A stretch of DNA of 20,339 nucleotides from Hondaea fermentalgiana (taxonomy: Eukaryota > Sar > Bigyra > Thraustochytrida > Thraustochytriidae): NCBI GenBank assembly GCA_014084085.1, contig NPFB01000192.1:1-20339 (forward strand), written 5' to 3'. Shown here piece by piece: positions 8,247 to 15,612 of this stretch (position 1 is the first letter of the stretch; each line of letters begins with the position of its first letter). The notes under the pieces were generated by a model. The model was not told the origin of the DNA. It worked only from the letters and a program-made list of their open reading frames with translations, and did no database searches. Made by a program: the position numbers and the translations under genes.

Positions 8247-9530
8247 ATGCGGGTAGCGGTAGACGAACACGCCGTGCGGCGGGTGATGCGCGATGATGGC
8301 CGCATCCGCAAGAAGATCAATGCCGCGCGCAAGGCCATCGAGCAGGGCACGTGCAAGGCGCTTGTGGAGACTGCCAAGAAGTGGGATCTTGAGGAAGACC
8401 GCTCTCCCTTTGTTTCTGCTTTGGAGTTCTTCGTGAAAGTTCTGCTAGGTTATAAGGACATTCGGGACCGCAACATCGTGTCGGCGAGCAAGGATATCGC
8501 GCACGCGTGCACGATCTTCGCGTCCAACGCGTACGACGGGGACGGCCTCCGGGAGAGAGGGCTCGCGCTGCTCGAGAGGTTGATCAAGGGGTGCCACTAC
8601 AGGGCTTCGGGTGAGGGAATATGCAATGGATTCCTCGACGACGGCACGGAGGATGGCTTGGAGGTGATTGAATGGGCACTGGCGAAGGCAGAGCTGGAGA
8701 CGTTCCACATTTACATTGCTTTTGACGCGGCTGCCATCGACTATATTTTCTTGATGGCATGGGAAGGATCTGTGCCGGCAATTGGGGTGCTGCGGACGCT
8801 GAGCAGGTTCCGCGAATCGTCAGACTCCCCGCCGCTCGTCGATTGCTTGTCTCCGGTCGCGCTGACGGCTTGCAAATGTCCATTCAGGACCTGCGACGAG
8901 GAATGGCTGCGAGAGATGGTGATCACCGTAGACGGCGACATCCGCCGCACCAATGCAGCCGTGAGCAATCATCTCCTCGCGGACCGCGTGAACAGTCTGG
9001 CCCTTTTCTCTCTGCGGGTGATGTTCTCGAAGATCATTTTCGCGCGCGAAGAGGACTGTGATTTCGCAATGGAGCGCATCAGTGCGCACGAGCTGAAGAC
9101 GGTCGCCAAGACGCACTCGCATTTCGGCTACACGCTGTCCCTGGCGCTGTCTTCGTTGATTCTGGCAAAGGAGACGCCGCCTGCGTGTCTCGATGCAATT
9201 CCCATGATAGCGAGCGCGATGGCCATCACCCCGGATGCAGGTCACATTAGTCAAGTGTTTAGCTCGAAAACATTCTACCAGAGGCACAGTCGCTTCGTGA
9301 ACGAGATCCTGGGCTACCGGCAAGGCCTGGCCTTCTTCCGCAGTCTCATGATCGGCAAGTGCACGGATGCGCTCTGCACTTTTGTGCTACGCGTGGCCAG
9401 CTGGAAGGATGTGCCTCGCGCAGACCGCAAGGCCACGCGAGACGCTGTCGTGGCGTTGCGGTTGAGGACGAAGAAATACTTTACAAGCCCTCTGGATGAC
9501 GCTGTCGAGCAGCTGGTGGCGGCTCTCTAA
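8247..9530 (+). CDS. Unrecognised alpha-helical protein, 427 aa
   Basis: The first in-frame ATG after the divergent spacer is at 8247; a second Met follows at residue 14. The N-terminus is basic (RRVMRDDGRIRKKINAARKA). The rest looks like paired amphipathic helices (SALEFFVKVLLGYKDIRDRN, ERGLALLERLIKGCHY, GYTLSLALSSLILAKETPPA), consistent with a helical-repeat protein of HEAT or ARM type. I cannot name a family, and I see no catalytic motif. It is divergent from the ARM/BTB gene, with which it may be co-regulated. An AT-rich palindrome begins 12 bp after its stop. Confidence 0.87.
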   Translation: MRVAVDEHAVRRVMRDDGRIRKKINAARKAIEQGTCKALVETAKKWDLEEDRSPFVSALEFFVKVLLGYKDIRDRNIVSASKDIAHACTIFASNAYDGDGLRERGLALLERLIKGCHYRASGEGICNGFLDDGTEDGLEVIEWALAKAELETFHIYIAFDAAAIDYIFLMAWEGSVPAIGVLRTLSRFRESSDSPPLVDCLSPVALTACKCPFRTCDEEWLREMVITVDGDIRRTNAAVSNHLLADRVNSLALFSLRVMFSKIIFAREEDCDFAMERISAHELKTVAKTHSHFGYTLSLALSSLILAKETPPACLDAIPMIASAMAITPDAGHISQVFSSKTFYQRHSRFVNEILGYRQGLAFFRSLMIGKCTDALCTFVLRVASWKDVPRADRKATRDAVVALRLRTKKYFTSPLDDAVEQLVAAL

Positions 9531-9542
9531 GTCTTGAATGAA

Positions 9543-9560
9543 TTTTTAATTAATTAAAAA
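9543..9560. terminator. 18-bp perfect AT palindrome (putative 3'-end signal)
   Basis: TTTTTAATTAATTAAAAA is its own reverse complement and lies just after the stop codon at 9530, in otherwise GC-rich DNA. Palindromes at transcript 3' ends are known in several giant virus groups. It could instead be an AT-rich promoter element for the gene at 9658. Confidence 0.45.
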
Positions 9561-9607
9561 AAATGACAGTTGGGTTGCGCAAAAACGAGAGCGCCTCGCA
9601 CATCGCG

Positions 9608-9661
9608 ATGTGCAGACGGCAGAGCGGCAGAGCGGCAACAGTGCAGCGGCAGGAGGCATGA
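9608..9661 (+). other. Short upstream ORF overlapping the next start codon
   Basis: An ATG at 9608 in the context TCGCGATG opens a 17-codon frame whose TGA (9659-9661) overlaps the ATG at 9658 as ATGA. This geometry can allow termination-reinitiation, but translation of the short frame is unproven. Confidence 0.3.
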
Positions 9662-10059
9662 GCGGAGGAATGGGGCGGTCGCTGCAGGCGCGCGCGAAGA
9701 GAATGCGAAGCGAAGATGAGGCTGCCATAACTGAGGCCTTGCAAGCTGCCATTGCGTTTGCAACATGGAACAAAGGCGGCCCCCCCTTGTACCATGGGGC
9801 AGCGGCGACGGCGCGTTCTGCCAAGAGAGTTCGCTTCGCTGACGGCAAGGGCCCGGCAAGAAACCAGCGCCGGTCAAGAAAAGAAAAAGAGGCTGCAATG
9901 ACGGAAGACGAAGAAGAGGATTGCCGAGAGCTGCAAGCGAAGGCAGAAGATAAAGAATATGAGGCCTCTGTGGCTGAAACCAAGAGGTATAAGGCATTGA
10001 AAGCAGCAAATCGAATTGCTGACGAGGCAGCTGCAATCGATGCTCTTTGCGAACTGTAA
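9658..10059 (+). CDS. Small charged helical protein, 133 aa
   Basis: The frame begins at the ATG at 9658 (MSGGMGRSLQARAKRMRSED) and ends at 10059. It is rich in Ala, Glu, Lys and Arg, with a basic segment (ARSAKRVRFADGKGP, then RRSRKEKEAA), an acidic TEDEEEDC patch and a C-terminal helix (YKALKAANRIADEAAAIDAL). No family is recognised. It lies 127 bp after the 8247 gene on the same strand and converges on the gene ending at 10120. Short charged frames arise by chance in GC-rich DNA, but the mixed, non-repetitive composition and flanking AT-rich signals favour a real gene. Confidence 0.7.
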   Translation: MSGGMGRSLQARAKRMRSEDEAAITEALQAAIAFATWNKGGPPLYHGAAATARSAKRVRFADGKGPARNQRRSRKEKEAAMTEDEEEDCRELQAKAEDKEYEASVAETKRYKALKAANRIADEAAAIDALCEL

Positions 10060-10119
10060 AAAAAAAATGATTGACTTTATTTGAATTGAGCTGATTCATT
10101 TGCTGCGCGAGTGCTTGCT
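10060..10119. terminator. AT-rich convergent intergenic region
   Basis: Sixty bases separate two converging stop codons. They include an A-run directly after the stop at 10059 and are markedly AT-rich (AATGATTGACTTTATTTGAA). They probably contain the 3'-end signals of both genes; no strong stem is visible. Confidence 0.4.
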
Positions 10120-11109
10120 TTATTGCTTGGAGCGGTGGCGCTCGTTGCGAAGGCGCTTCGAAGTCCGCGTCGGTTCAGAGCGTTGGCGCTGCTTGCAGAG
10201 GCGCTTCGAAGTCCGCGTCGGTTCAGAGCGTTGGCGCTGCTTGCCGGCCTCGTCGCCATGAGGACCAGCCGTACCCTCGGCAAGCTTTTCCGCAGGCTGG
10301 GCCGAGGTCGCCGCGGGAGCGGATTGGGCGGTCGTGCTAGCCTTGGGCGCCTTGAGAATGTCGCAACGGTCCATGATAGCCTTGGTGCGCGGGTCGGCAG
10401 CGTACATTTGCTCGAAGAATCTGCTGGTACTGAATGCGTTGACCAGCTTCGCCACGTACTCTTTGCGCTTGATCTGCGCCAGCATGTTCTCGAGTCGAGT
10501 TATTCCTTGGGATGGCTGGGCAAGTTCGTCTTTCACCCAGTGGAAGAACGGGTATCTGACCATGCGGTCCAGGATTCGGTCGAGCCATTGACCGTCATCC
10601 GCACACTCATTGTATTTTGTGAGGAACTCGAGTGCGCGCACGACAAGCTTAGCACTGAGGAGACTGGGTTGAAACTCAGGGACGTTGGCATCTTTGAACT
10701 GCTTGTTCGTGTAGCGGATGACAAGGATCAGAGCTGCCGCCAGCACATTGTAGACTTGTTCGAAGATGGTAACGTAGGGAAACACCTCATTGGGTTCTTC
10801 TTCTTCCGTGTCCACCCATGCGGCATCGATTTTCGCGTTGGACATGATGTATATCGTGTTGATAAACTCGACCTTGAGGCGCTCATCCTCCTGCGCGTGG
10901 AAGTTCGCAGCAACGAGCGTGTGAAAGAAAAAGTCCTTCAAGTCGGTGTGGCAGGACAGATGGTACTCGTCAGTGGTGTGGAAGCGGGCCAGGATGGCCT
11001 CCAGAGACTCGCGTGGAGCGGGATCGAAGGAGCGGCTCAACGCCGCGAGCGCAAGATCACAGTCCAAACCCATCTTCGTGCATCTCACGAGGAAGGGCTT
11101 GTCGTCCAT
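10120..11109 (-). CDS. Unrecognised helical protein with repeated basic C-terminal tail, 329 aa
   Basis: The start is the ATG at 11109 in the context CACGATGGAC. The frame is open further upstream, but that part only translates the low-complexity spacer. The first ~250 residues are helical and globular (FHTTDEYHLSCHTDLKDFFF, VTIFEQVYNVLAAALILVIR, LVVRALEFLTKYNE), with an acidic DTEEEEPNE patch. An Ala/Pro-rich linker leads to a basic tail made of two identical 16-residue repeats (KQRQRSEPTRTSKRL plus Cys or Arg) and a degenerate third copy at the stop. The tail could bind nucleic acid or act as a nuclear-localisation signal; that is inference. The hydrophobic ALILVIR stretch is too short to be a confident membrane segment. 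No family is recognised. The gene diverges from the Cys-rich gene at 11671. Confidence 0.87.
   Translation of the reverse strand: MDDKPFLVRCTKMGLDCDLALAALSRSFDPAPRESLEAILARFHTTDEYHLSCHTDLKDFFFHTLVAANFHAQEDERLKVEFINTIYIMSNAKIDAAWVDTEEEEPNEVFPYVTIFEQVYNVLAAALILVIRYTNKQFKDANVPEFQPSLLSAKLVVRALEFLTKYNECADDGQWLDRILDRMVRYPFFHWVKDELAQPSQGITRLENMLAQIKRKEYVAKLVNAFSTSRFFEQMYAADPRTKAIMDRCDILKAPKASTTAQSAPAATSAQPAEKLAEGTAGPHGDEAGKQRQRSEPTRTSKRLCKQRQRSEPTRTSKRLRNERHRSKQ
10151..10244. repeat. Two nearly perfect 48-bp direct repeats inside a coding region
   Basis: The block starting AGGCGCTTCGAAGTCCGCGT at 10151 is repeated at 10199 with essentially no change over its ~46 bases. It encodes the 16-residue basic repeat at the C-terminus of the 10120-11109 gene. 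A weaker copy continues toward the stop codon. Confidence 0.92.
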
Positions 11110-11116
11110 CGTGACT

Positions 11117-11216
11117 GCTGCTTGCGCGCTGCTTGATTGCTGGTCTGCCCGCCCACCCTCGATCGCTGACCTCGATGCTGCTTGCGCGATGCTTGAATGC
11201 TGGTCTGCCCGCCCAC
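11117..11216. repeat. 60-bp-spaced GC-rich direct repeat
   Basis: GCTGCTTGCGCG, TGCTTGA and TGCTGGTCTGCCCGCCCAC occur in the same order at 11117 and 11177, with two mismatches in the ~40 matching bases. Related GCTGTCTGTC words follow up to 11365. Confidence 0.85.
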
Positions 11217-11400
11217 TCGCTCGCGTGCGCTTGCTGTCTGTCGGCCCTCCCGATGGCAGCGTCCTGTGCGCGTGCGCGTGCTGTCTGTCTGCCCGCCCGC
11301 TCGTTCGCTCGCTCGCTCGCTCGCGCGCGCGCGCGTGCTGTCTGTCGGGCCTCCCGATGGCCGCGCCTCTCCCGATGAGAGCAAAAAAATGGGAGCAAAA

Positions 11401-11482
11401 ATGGGAGCGAAAATGAGAGCAAGGGAAAATGGGAGCGAAAAATGGGAGCGAAAATGAGAGCAAGGGAAAATGGGAGCGAAAA
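11401..11482. repeat. Perfect 41-bp tandem duplication, purine-rich
   Basis: Two identical 41-bp units (11401-11441 and 11442-11482), each built from ATGGGAGCGAAAATGAGAGC and AAGGGAAAATGGGAGCGAAA, lie head to tail. Partial GAAAATGAGAG units extend on both sides. The plus strand is almost all purine, apart from the T of each ATG and a few C. Confidence 0.9.
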
Positions 11483-11670
11483 TGAGAGTGAAAATGAGAG
11501 CGCGTTGAGAGTGCGCCGGTTCCTGAGCGAGAAACGAGAGCGCTTGCGCGTCGCGATGGCCGGGGCGTTCTCGCGCGCGCGAGCGGGCAGACGCGCAAGC
11601 AGAACAAAGCGAGCGAGCAGACGCGCAGCCAGACCGAAGCGAGCGAGCGACACGAGCGACAGCGTGCAGG

Positions 11671-13938
11671 ATGGGAAGGCACACGGGGCCGCGCCGCTCG
11701 ACGGCGGCAGTGATCGCGGAGAAGAAAAGGACCGAGGAGTTCAAACGCAAGGCGAACGAGGCCATGAAGAGGCTGGTGGATGCCAGTCAGAAGATGACTG
11801 ATACCGTGCAGCGCATCCGCAATCTCGACAGCAAGCTTGTCATCAAGTCCAGCGGCGCCGCGAGCGCCCAGGCTGACGAAACTGGGCATGAAGCGGTTCT
11901 TGACGTGCCTCCCCGCGACGCCGACGAGCAAGGCGTCGCCAAGGATACTAAAGCTGGCTGCGAAAAGAAGTGCTCTTCATGCTCTTCGTGCAAAGCGTGC
12001 GATTTCTGGAGCGACGTTTACAAGGATCGTGGCTACGGAGACTGCCAAGATTGTCTGCACGAGAAATTCTGCACGCATTGCTCTGGTGGCAAATGCACGA
12101 TCAGCTGCAAGCGCAAGGCGGCGGTTAAGATCAAGCAAGAGCCCATTGAAAAGGAGTCCAAGGCCGTCGATGCCAAGCGCGAGCGTTCGGAAAGCAACGA
12201 CGAGCAAGAGCAACGTGACGCCAAAAAGAGCAAGCCTGGCTGTCAACAGAGGTGCGCGACATGCTCCTCGTGCGACAGCTGCAAGTTCTGGTCCGACAAG
12301 GTGCGTTTTGCCAAGTACTGTGACTGCCAAGAATGTGGGCATTGCGACCACTGTGCGCATTGCACCTCCGAGGAATGCACGCGTGCTGACGTGCGCGCTG
12401 CGGCAAAGAAGATCAAGCAAGTTGCCATGCAGCAGGGACCCAAGGCCGAGCAAGAGGACGACACGAAGGCAAAGGTGGCCTGGATCAAGGCGCATTTGGG
12501 AATGGAGGACGAGGCCACGGCGGAGCCCAAGAAAGCGGCCAAAGTCGTTGAGAAGGTCAGGCGCCATGCCGAGGAGGCTGCCAAGGCCGACGCCAAGGCT
12601 GGTGAAGATGTCGAGCGTAAGGCAGACGCGGACAAGACCTTGGCCGAGCAAAAGGATGGGCTGAAGGCAGAGGTGGACCGGCTCAAGGCGCAACTGGAAA
12701 TCGAGCGCGAGCTTGAGCGCGAGGCCACGGCGAATGCCAAGAAAGCCGCCAAAGTCCTTGCGGAGGCCAGGCTGAACGCTGAGCAGGCCAGGCTGAAAGC
12801 CGAGCAAGACGTCAAGCTCAAGGCCGATCAAGAGGTCAAGCTCAAGGATGGGCAGGCCAAGCTGAAGGATGGGCAGGCCAAGCTGAAGGCTGATCAGGCC
12901 AAGCTGAAGGCCGATCAAGACGAGCTCAAGGCCGAGCAGGCCAAGCTGAAGGATGGGCAGGCCAAGCTGAAGGCTGATCAGGCCAAGCTGAAGACGGATC
13001 AGGCCAAGCTGAAGGCCGATCAAGACGAGCTCAAAGCCAAGAAGGACGAATTTGAGGCTGGGGAAGATGCCAAACGCAAGGCTGAACAGGAGGCCGAGCT
13101 CAAGGCTAAGCAAGTTGCCGAGCCGCAGGCTGCCCAGCAAGGGCAACAACAGCAAGGGCAACAACAGCAAGCCCTTGGGCACGTTCAGCGAGATGAAGGG
13201 ATGCATGCGAGCCTGCTGGTGCGATTCCAAGAGCCACTGGAAGCTCAGTTCAGGACGACGGATCAGAATTTTCTTGAGTATGCCAAAATGCACGCCTTCT
13301 CGATGGATAGACTCGTTCCCAAGATCAACGACGGCACGGACGGCGCGACGCGCCTGATGATCCGAGGCGAGACACCGTCGGACTTCCTCGCGAGAAGCAA
13401 GTTCGTCTCGAGCGTGGAGGGTCAAGCTCTCTCGAAGGAAAAGGTCAGTGCAGAGAACGTGCATGGCCTGGACGTTTTCATCAGCTCTCGCATCATGGGC
13501 AATGTCGCGACGAAAAATGCGTACCCAGTGGAGATAGACGCCGAGCGAGTCGCGGAACTCCCGCTCTACCAGGCACGGCAGGCGGTCGCCCGCATGGTTG
13601 CGGAGCGCGTAGCCACTGCGCTGGACGGCGGTCCTATGCTGGGCATGCCTCGCAACGCCTGGAGCCAGCCCTCGTGCGGCTGGTTTCCCGGCCAACTCGA
13701 TAAGATCGTTGCTGGCATCTCGGCCCAGACGCAGTGCACCTTTCTAATTGACTGCAATGAACGCATCCCGGTTGATGTGAAGGCGCGTCTCAAGACAACC
13801 AACCACCGTGCAATGGAATCCATTGCCTTGCTCCGGGAGACGATCGTCAAGGCCGTGAAGGACCACGTCATGCAGGAGACGCGCCCCGGCGGAGCGCTCG
13901 ACATTCCCTTCCGCACCATGAAATTCAGCAACGTCTAA
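11671..13938 (+). CDS. Twin Cys-cluster, coiled-coil protein with a C-terminal domain shared with the next gene, 755 aa
   Basis: The start is the ATG at 11671 (MGRHTGPRRSTAAVIAEKKR). Two similar Cys-rich modules follow, each CxxxCxxCxxCxxC, then FWSD, then a second set of paired Cys. Module 1 has C97, C101, C104, C107, C110, C125, C128, C134, C137, C142 and C146; module 2 has C191, C195, C198, C201, C204, C217, C219, C222, C225, C228, C231 and C236. They look metal-binding. KIKQEP (153-158) fits a SUMO-acceptor consensus. Residues ~260-480 are a charged helix with strict seven-residue repeats (QAKLKAD and variants), then a Gln-rich hinge (489-500). The C-terminal domain (~505-755) aligns with the gene at 14674: YPVEIDAERVAELPLYQAR, TALDGGP, GWFPGQLD, and RPGGALDIPFRTMKF at the end. 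No known family is recognised; a structural or nucleic-acid-associated scaffold is the most I would infer. Confidence 0.93.
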   Translation: MGRHTGPRRSTAAVIAEKKRTEEFKRKANEAMKRLVDASQKMTDTVQRIRNLDSKLVIKSSGAASAQADETGHEAVLDVPPRDADEQGVAKDTKAGCEKKCSSCSSCKACDFWSDVYKDRGYGDCQDCLHEKFCTHCSGGKCTISCKRKAAVKIKQEPIEKESKAVDAKRERSESNDEQEQRDAKKSKPGCQQRCATCSSCDSCKFWSDKVRFAKYCDCQECGHCDHCAHCTSEECTRADVRAAAKKIKQVAMQQGPKAEQEDDTKAKVAWIKAHLGMEDEATAEPKKAAKVVEKVRRHAEEAAKADAKAGEDVERKADADKTLAEQKDGLKAEVDRLKAQLEIERELEREATANAKKAAKVLAEARLNAEQARLKAEQDVKLKADQEVKLKDGQAKLKDGQAKLKADQAKLKADQDELKAEQAKLKDGQAKLKADQAKLKTDQAKLKADQDELKAKKDEFEAGEDAKRKAEQEAELKAKQVAEPQAAQQGQQQQGQQQQALGHVQRDEGMHASLLVRFQEPLEAQFRTTDQNFLEYAKMHAFSMDRLVPKINDGTDGATRLMIRGETPSDFLARSKFVSSVEGQALSKEKVSAENVHGLDVFISSRIMGNVATKNAYPVEIDAERVAELPLYQARQAVARMVAERVATALDGGPMLGMPRNAWSQPSCGWFPGQLDKIVAGISAQTQCTFLIDCNERIPVDVKARLKTTNHRAMESIALLRETIVKAVKDHVMQETRPGGALDIPFRTMKFSNV
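12802..13035 (+). repeat. 21-bp (seven-residue) coding repeat
   Basis: Within the gene at 11671, the unit GCCAAGCTGAAGGCTGATCA plus G and close variants repeat about eleven times, encoding QAKLKAD, QAKLKDG or QDELKAE. The exact 21-bp period preserves the helix phase and indicates growth by unit duplication. Confidence 0.9.
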
Positions 13939-14673
13939 ACGAAAGATTCATTCCATTCTATCACCATTGGCTTCCTCGCTTTCAAAAAGCTTTGCAAGAC
14001 ACGGCGACTTGCCAAGTCAAGGCCGTTGCAGTCTTGCGATGGCTCCAAACTCTAAAGATCGTCAGTGCGAGCTCGCTTTGTGTTTGCTTTGGATTTGGCC
14101 CCGGCATAGACTTTTAGCGCGTGGGGCTTGAATCCGTCGAGATCTTATTGGGCGCACTTGAAAGTTCGCGCAAAGACTCGTGCTCTCCTTGAATTTCGGC
14201 ATAGAGCTCGTCTCTCGCAGCAATAAGCCACCGAAGGCTTGGCAAGAAGGAGATCATGGCGCATGCCCCTCAACATGCAGTTCTTGACCTACAGTGGTGT
14301 CAACGCGTCGGACACCATGTCATCTATGGCACTTGTGCTGCTGCGCCCGGGTCTGCTCGCTGCGCAGTCGTTCGACATCCGCGCGCGCTGCTGCGTGTGC
14401 GTCCGCGTGCGCTGCTGTCTGTGCTTCCGCGTGCGCTGCTGCCTGTGGTGGCGCGTGCGCTTGACGACGCGCGATGTGCTGGCGCGTGCGCAGCGAGGTA
14501 TTCCCGTTTCCCCGAGATGTTTTTTTCCGTTTTACCGTCACTACCGCCGGTCGCGAGCGCTCATCGCGGAGGCAGACGCGGAACGGACTTCGGAGCGAGC
14601 GACGCGCGCAGCGACGCACGGTCGAGCGGCAGAGCGCAGCGTACGCGTGAACGGAGAGGCCGCCCGGTGCGCG
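13939..14673. other. Intergenic region upstream of the 14674 gene (735 bp)
   Basis: The first ~310 bp are mixed sequence without a convincing gene; a 30-codon frame starts at 14039 in a GCGATGGC context but has no other support. A 24-bp repeat follows at 14380-14463, then GAGCGAGCGAC-type leader sequence like that before the paralogous gene at 11671. Promoter elements for 14674 are expected here but not identified. Confidence 0.45.
14380..14463. repeat. 24-bp GC-rich tandem repeat, ~3.5 copies
   Basis: The unit CGCGTGCGCTGCTGTCTGTG plus CTTC repeats at 14380, 14404, 14428 and partly at 14452. Similar GTGCGC and GCTGTCTGT words occur in the spacer before the paralogous gene at 11671. Confidence 0.85.
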
Positions 14674-15561
14674 ATGGCCGGCAAGGTGAAGCAAGGGCCC
14701 GGTGGGTCCCGCCAGTCGAAGCGTGTTCACGATGCGATCGCGGAGGACAGGTCCACCAAGAAGGCCAAGATCGACTACAAGACCGAAGATGCCAAAGCGG
14801 CGGAGAGTGATGAGGGCTATGAATCGTGCGAGGATGCCGATAGGCAAGGCGAGCAAGCTGCACAAGACAGAGAGGCGCTTCTCGCTCAAGCGCTCATGTT
14901 TTGCAAAGAAAAGTTTTACACAATCAAGGATCTCGTGCCGAAGATGATTGAAGACAAGGAGGGCGCTTCGATTTTGCGGAAGCGTAGAGAGACGGTCCTG
15001 GACTTCGCGAATGCCTGCCATTTCACGAAAGAAACGGACGCGGACGAGTTGAAGGAATATTCCGAGACTCCGCATAATGTTATTATCGTGGACTTTTTGG
15101 TGGCGAAGCGCATTTGTGAGACAAACCGTATCCCATTTGCTGATGGGGAGATTACCTATCCTCTGGAAGTCGACCCAAAGGTTGCTAAGAAGCTCCCCAT
15201 TTTTCAGAGCCGTCGCGCTCTCGCTCGAGTCATGGGCGAGCATGTTGCCAGGTCCTTGGACGGGGGACCAAGGAATTGTACTCCGGCACGGATGTGGAGC
15301 AAGGCCAAGGACGGATGGTTTGACGGACAGTACGATGAACTGGAACGTGGCGTAACTGCGCATGCGAAGTCCAAGGTAGAAATCCAAGCTACGGATGAAT
15401 CGAAAGCGGTCAAGGACTGCGTTCAATCGATGAACGAAGGCGCTGTGAACTTCATCAGCACTCTGAGAGCGAAGGTTGTCTCTCTCGTGGAAGAGCAATT
15501 CATGCAAGCGACTCGTCCGGGTGGCGCACTCGACGCGGCTTTTCGCAAGACGGATTTCTAG
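14674..15561 (+). CDS. Paralogue of the 11671 gene's C-terminal domain, 295 aa
   Basis: The start is the ATG at 14674 (GCGCGATGGCC), the first in-frame ATG that gives globular sequence; upstream frames only translate repeats. Residues 1-60 are charged and disordered-looking (KRVHDAIAEDRSTKKAKIDY). Residues ~85-295 align with residues ~545-753 of the 11671 product. Shared landmarks are LVPK; GAS/GAT followed by R-ET-DF; YPLEVDPKVAKKLPIFQSRR versus YPVEIDAERVAELPLYQARQ; SLDGGP versus ALDGGP; GWFDGQYDE versus GWFPGQLDK; and MQATRPGGALDAAFRK versus MQETRPGGALDIPFRT. It therefore represents the core domain without Cys clusters or long helix. The function is unknown. The stop codon TAG sits inside TTTCTAGAAA, and the gene converges on the 15613-16224 gene. 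Confidence 0.92.
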   Translation: MAGKVKQGPGGSRQSKRVHDAIAEDRSTKKAKIDYKTEDAKAAESDEGYESCEDADRQGEQAAQDREALLAQALMFCKEKFYTIKDLVPKMIEDKEGASILRKRRETVLDFANACHFTKETDADELKEYSETPHNVIIVDFLVAKRICETNRIPFADGEITYPLEVDPKVAKKLPIFQSRRALARVMGEHVARSLDGGPRNCTPARMWSKAKDGWFDGQYDELERGVTAHAKSKVEIQATDESKAVKDCVQSMNEGAVNFISTLRAKVVSLVEEQFMQATRPGGALDAAFRKTDF

Positions 15562-15612
15562 AAAAGCCAAGAAAAAAAAAAGCATAAAAGATGGTTGGAT
15601 TTCTTGCTTGTA

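Larger units (their letters stand above)
11110..11670. promoter_or_regulatory. Repeat-rich divergent spacer (560 bp)
   Basis: No gene is visible here. On the 11109 side are GC-rich direct repeats and CTCG/GCGC simple sequence (to about 11340). In the middle is a purine-rich GAAAATGAGAGC array (~11385-11510). On the 11671 side is GAGCGAGCGAC-rich leader sequence. An AAACGAGAGCGC block at 11533 matches one upstream of the 9658 gene. An ATG at 11556 opens an out-of-frame 81-codon frame that overlaps the 11671 start. The promoters of both divergent genes must lie here. Confidence 0.45.

Noticed and set aside
11977..13695. 572-codon minus-strand open frame rich in Leu
   Set aside because: Antisense of the Cys-cluster/helix gene; the LGLLGLELVL-like pattern is the reverse reading of Lys/Gln/Ala codons.
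14039..14131. 30-codon frame with a GCGATGGC start
   Set aside because: Too short, no similarity, no repeat or neighbour support; only the start context is suggestive.
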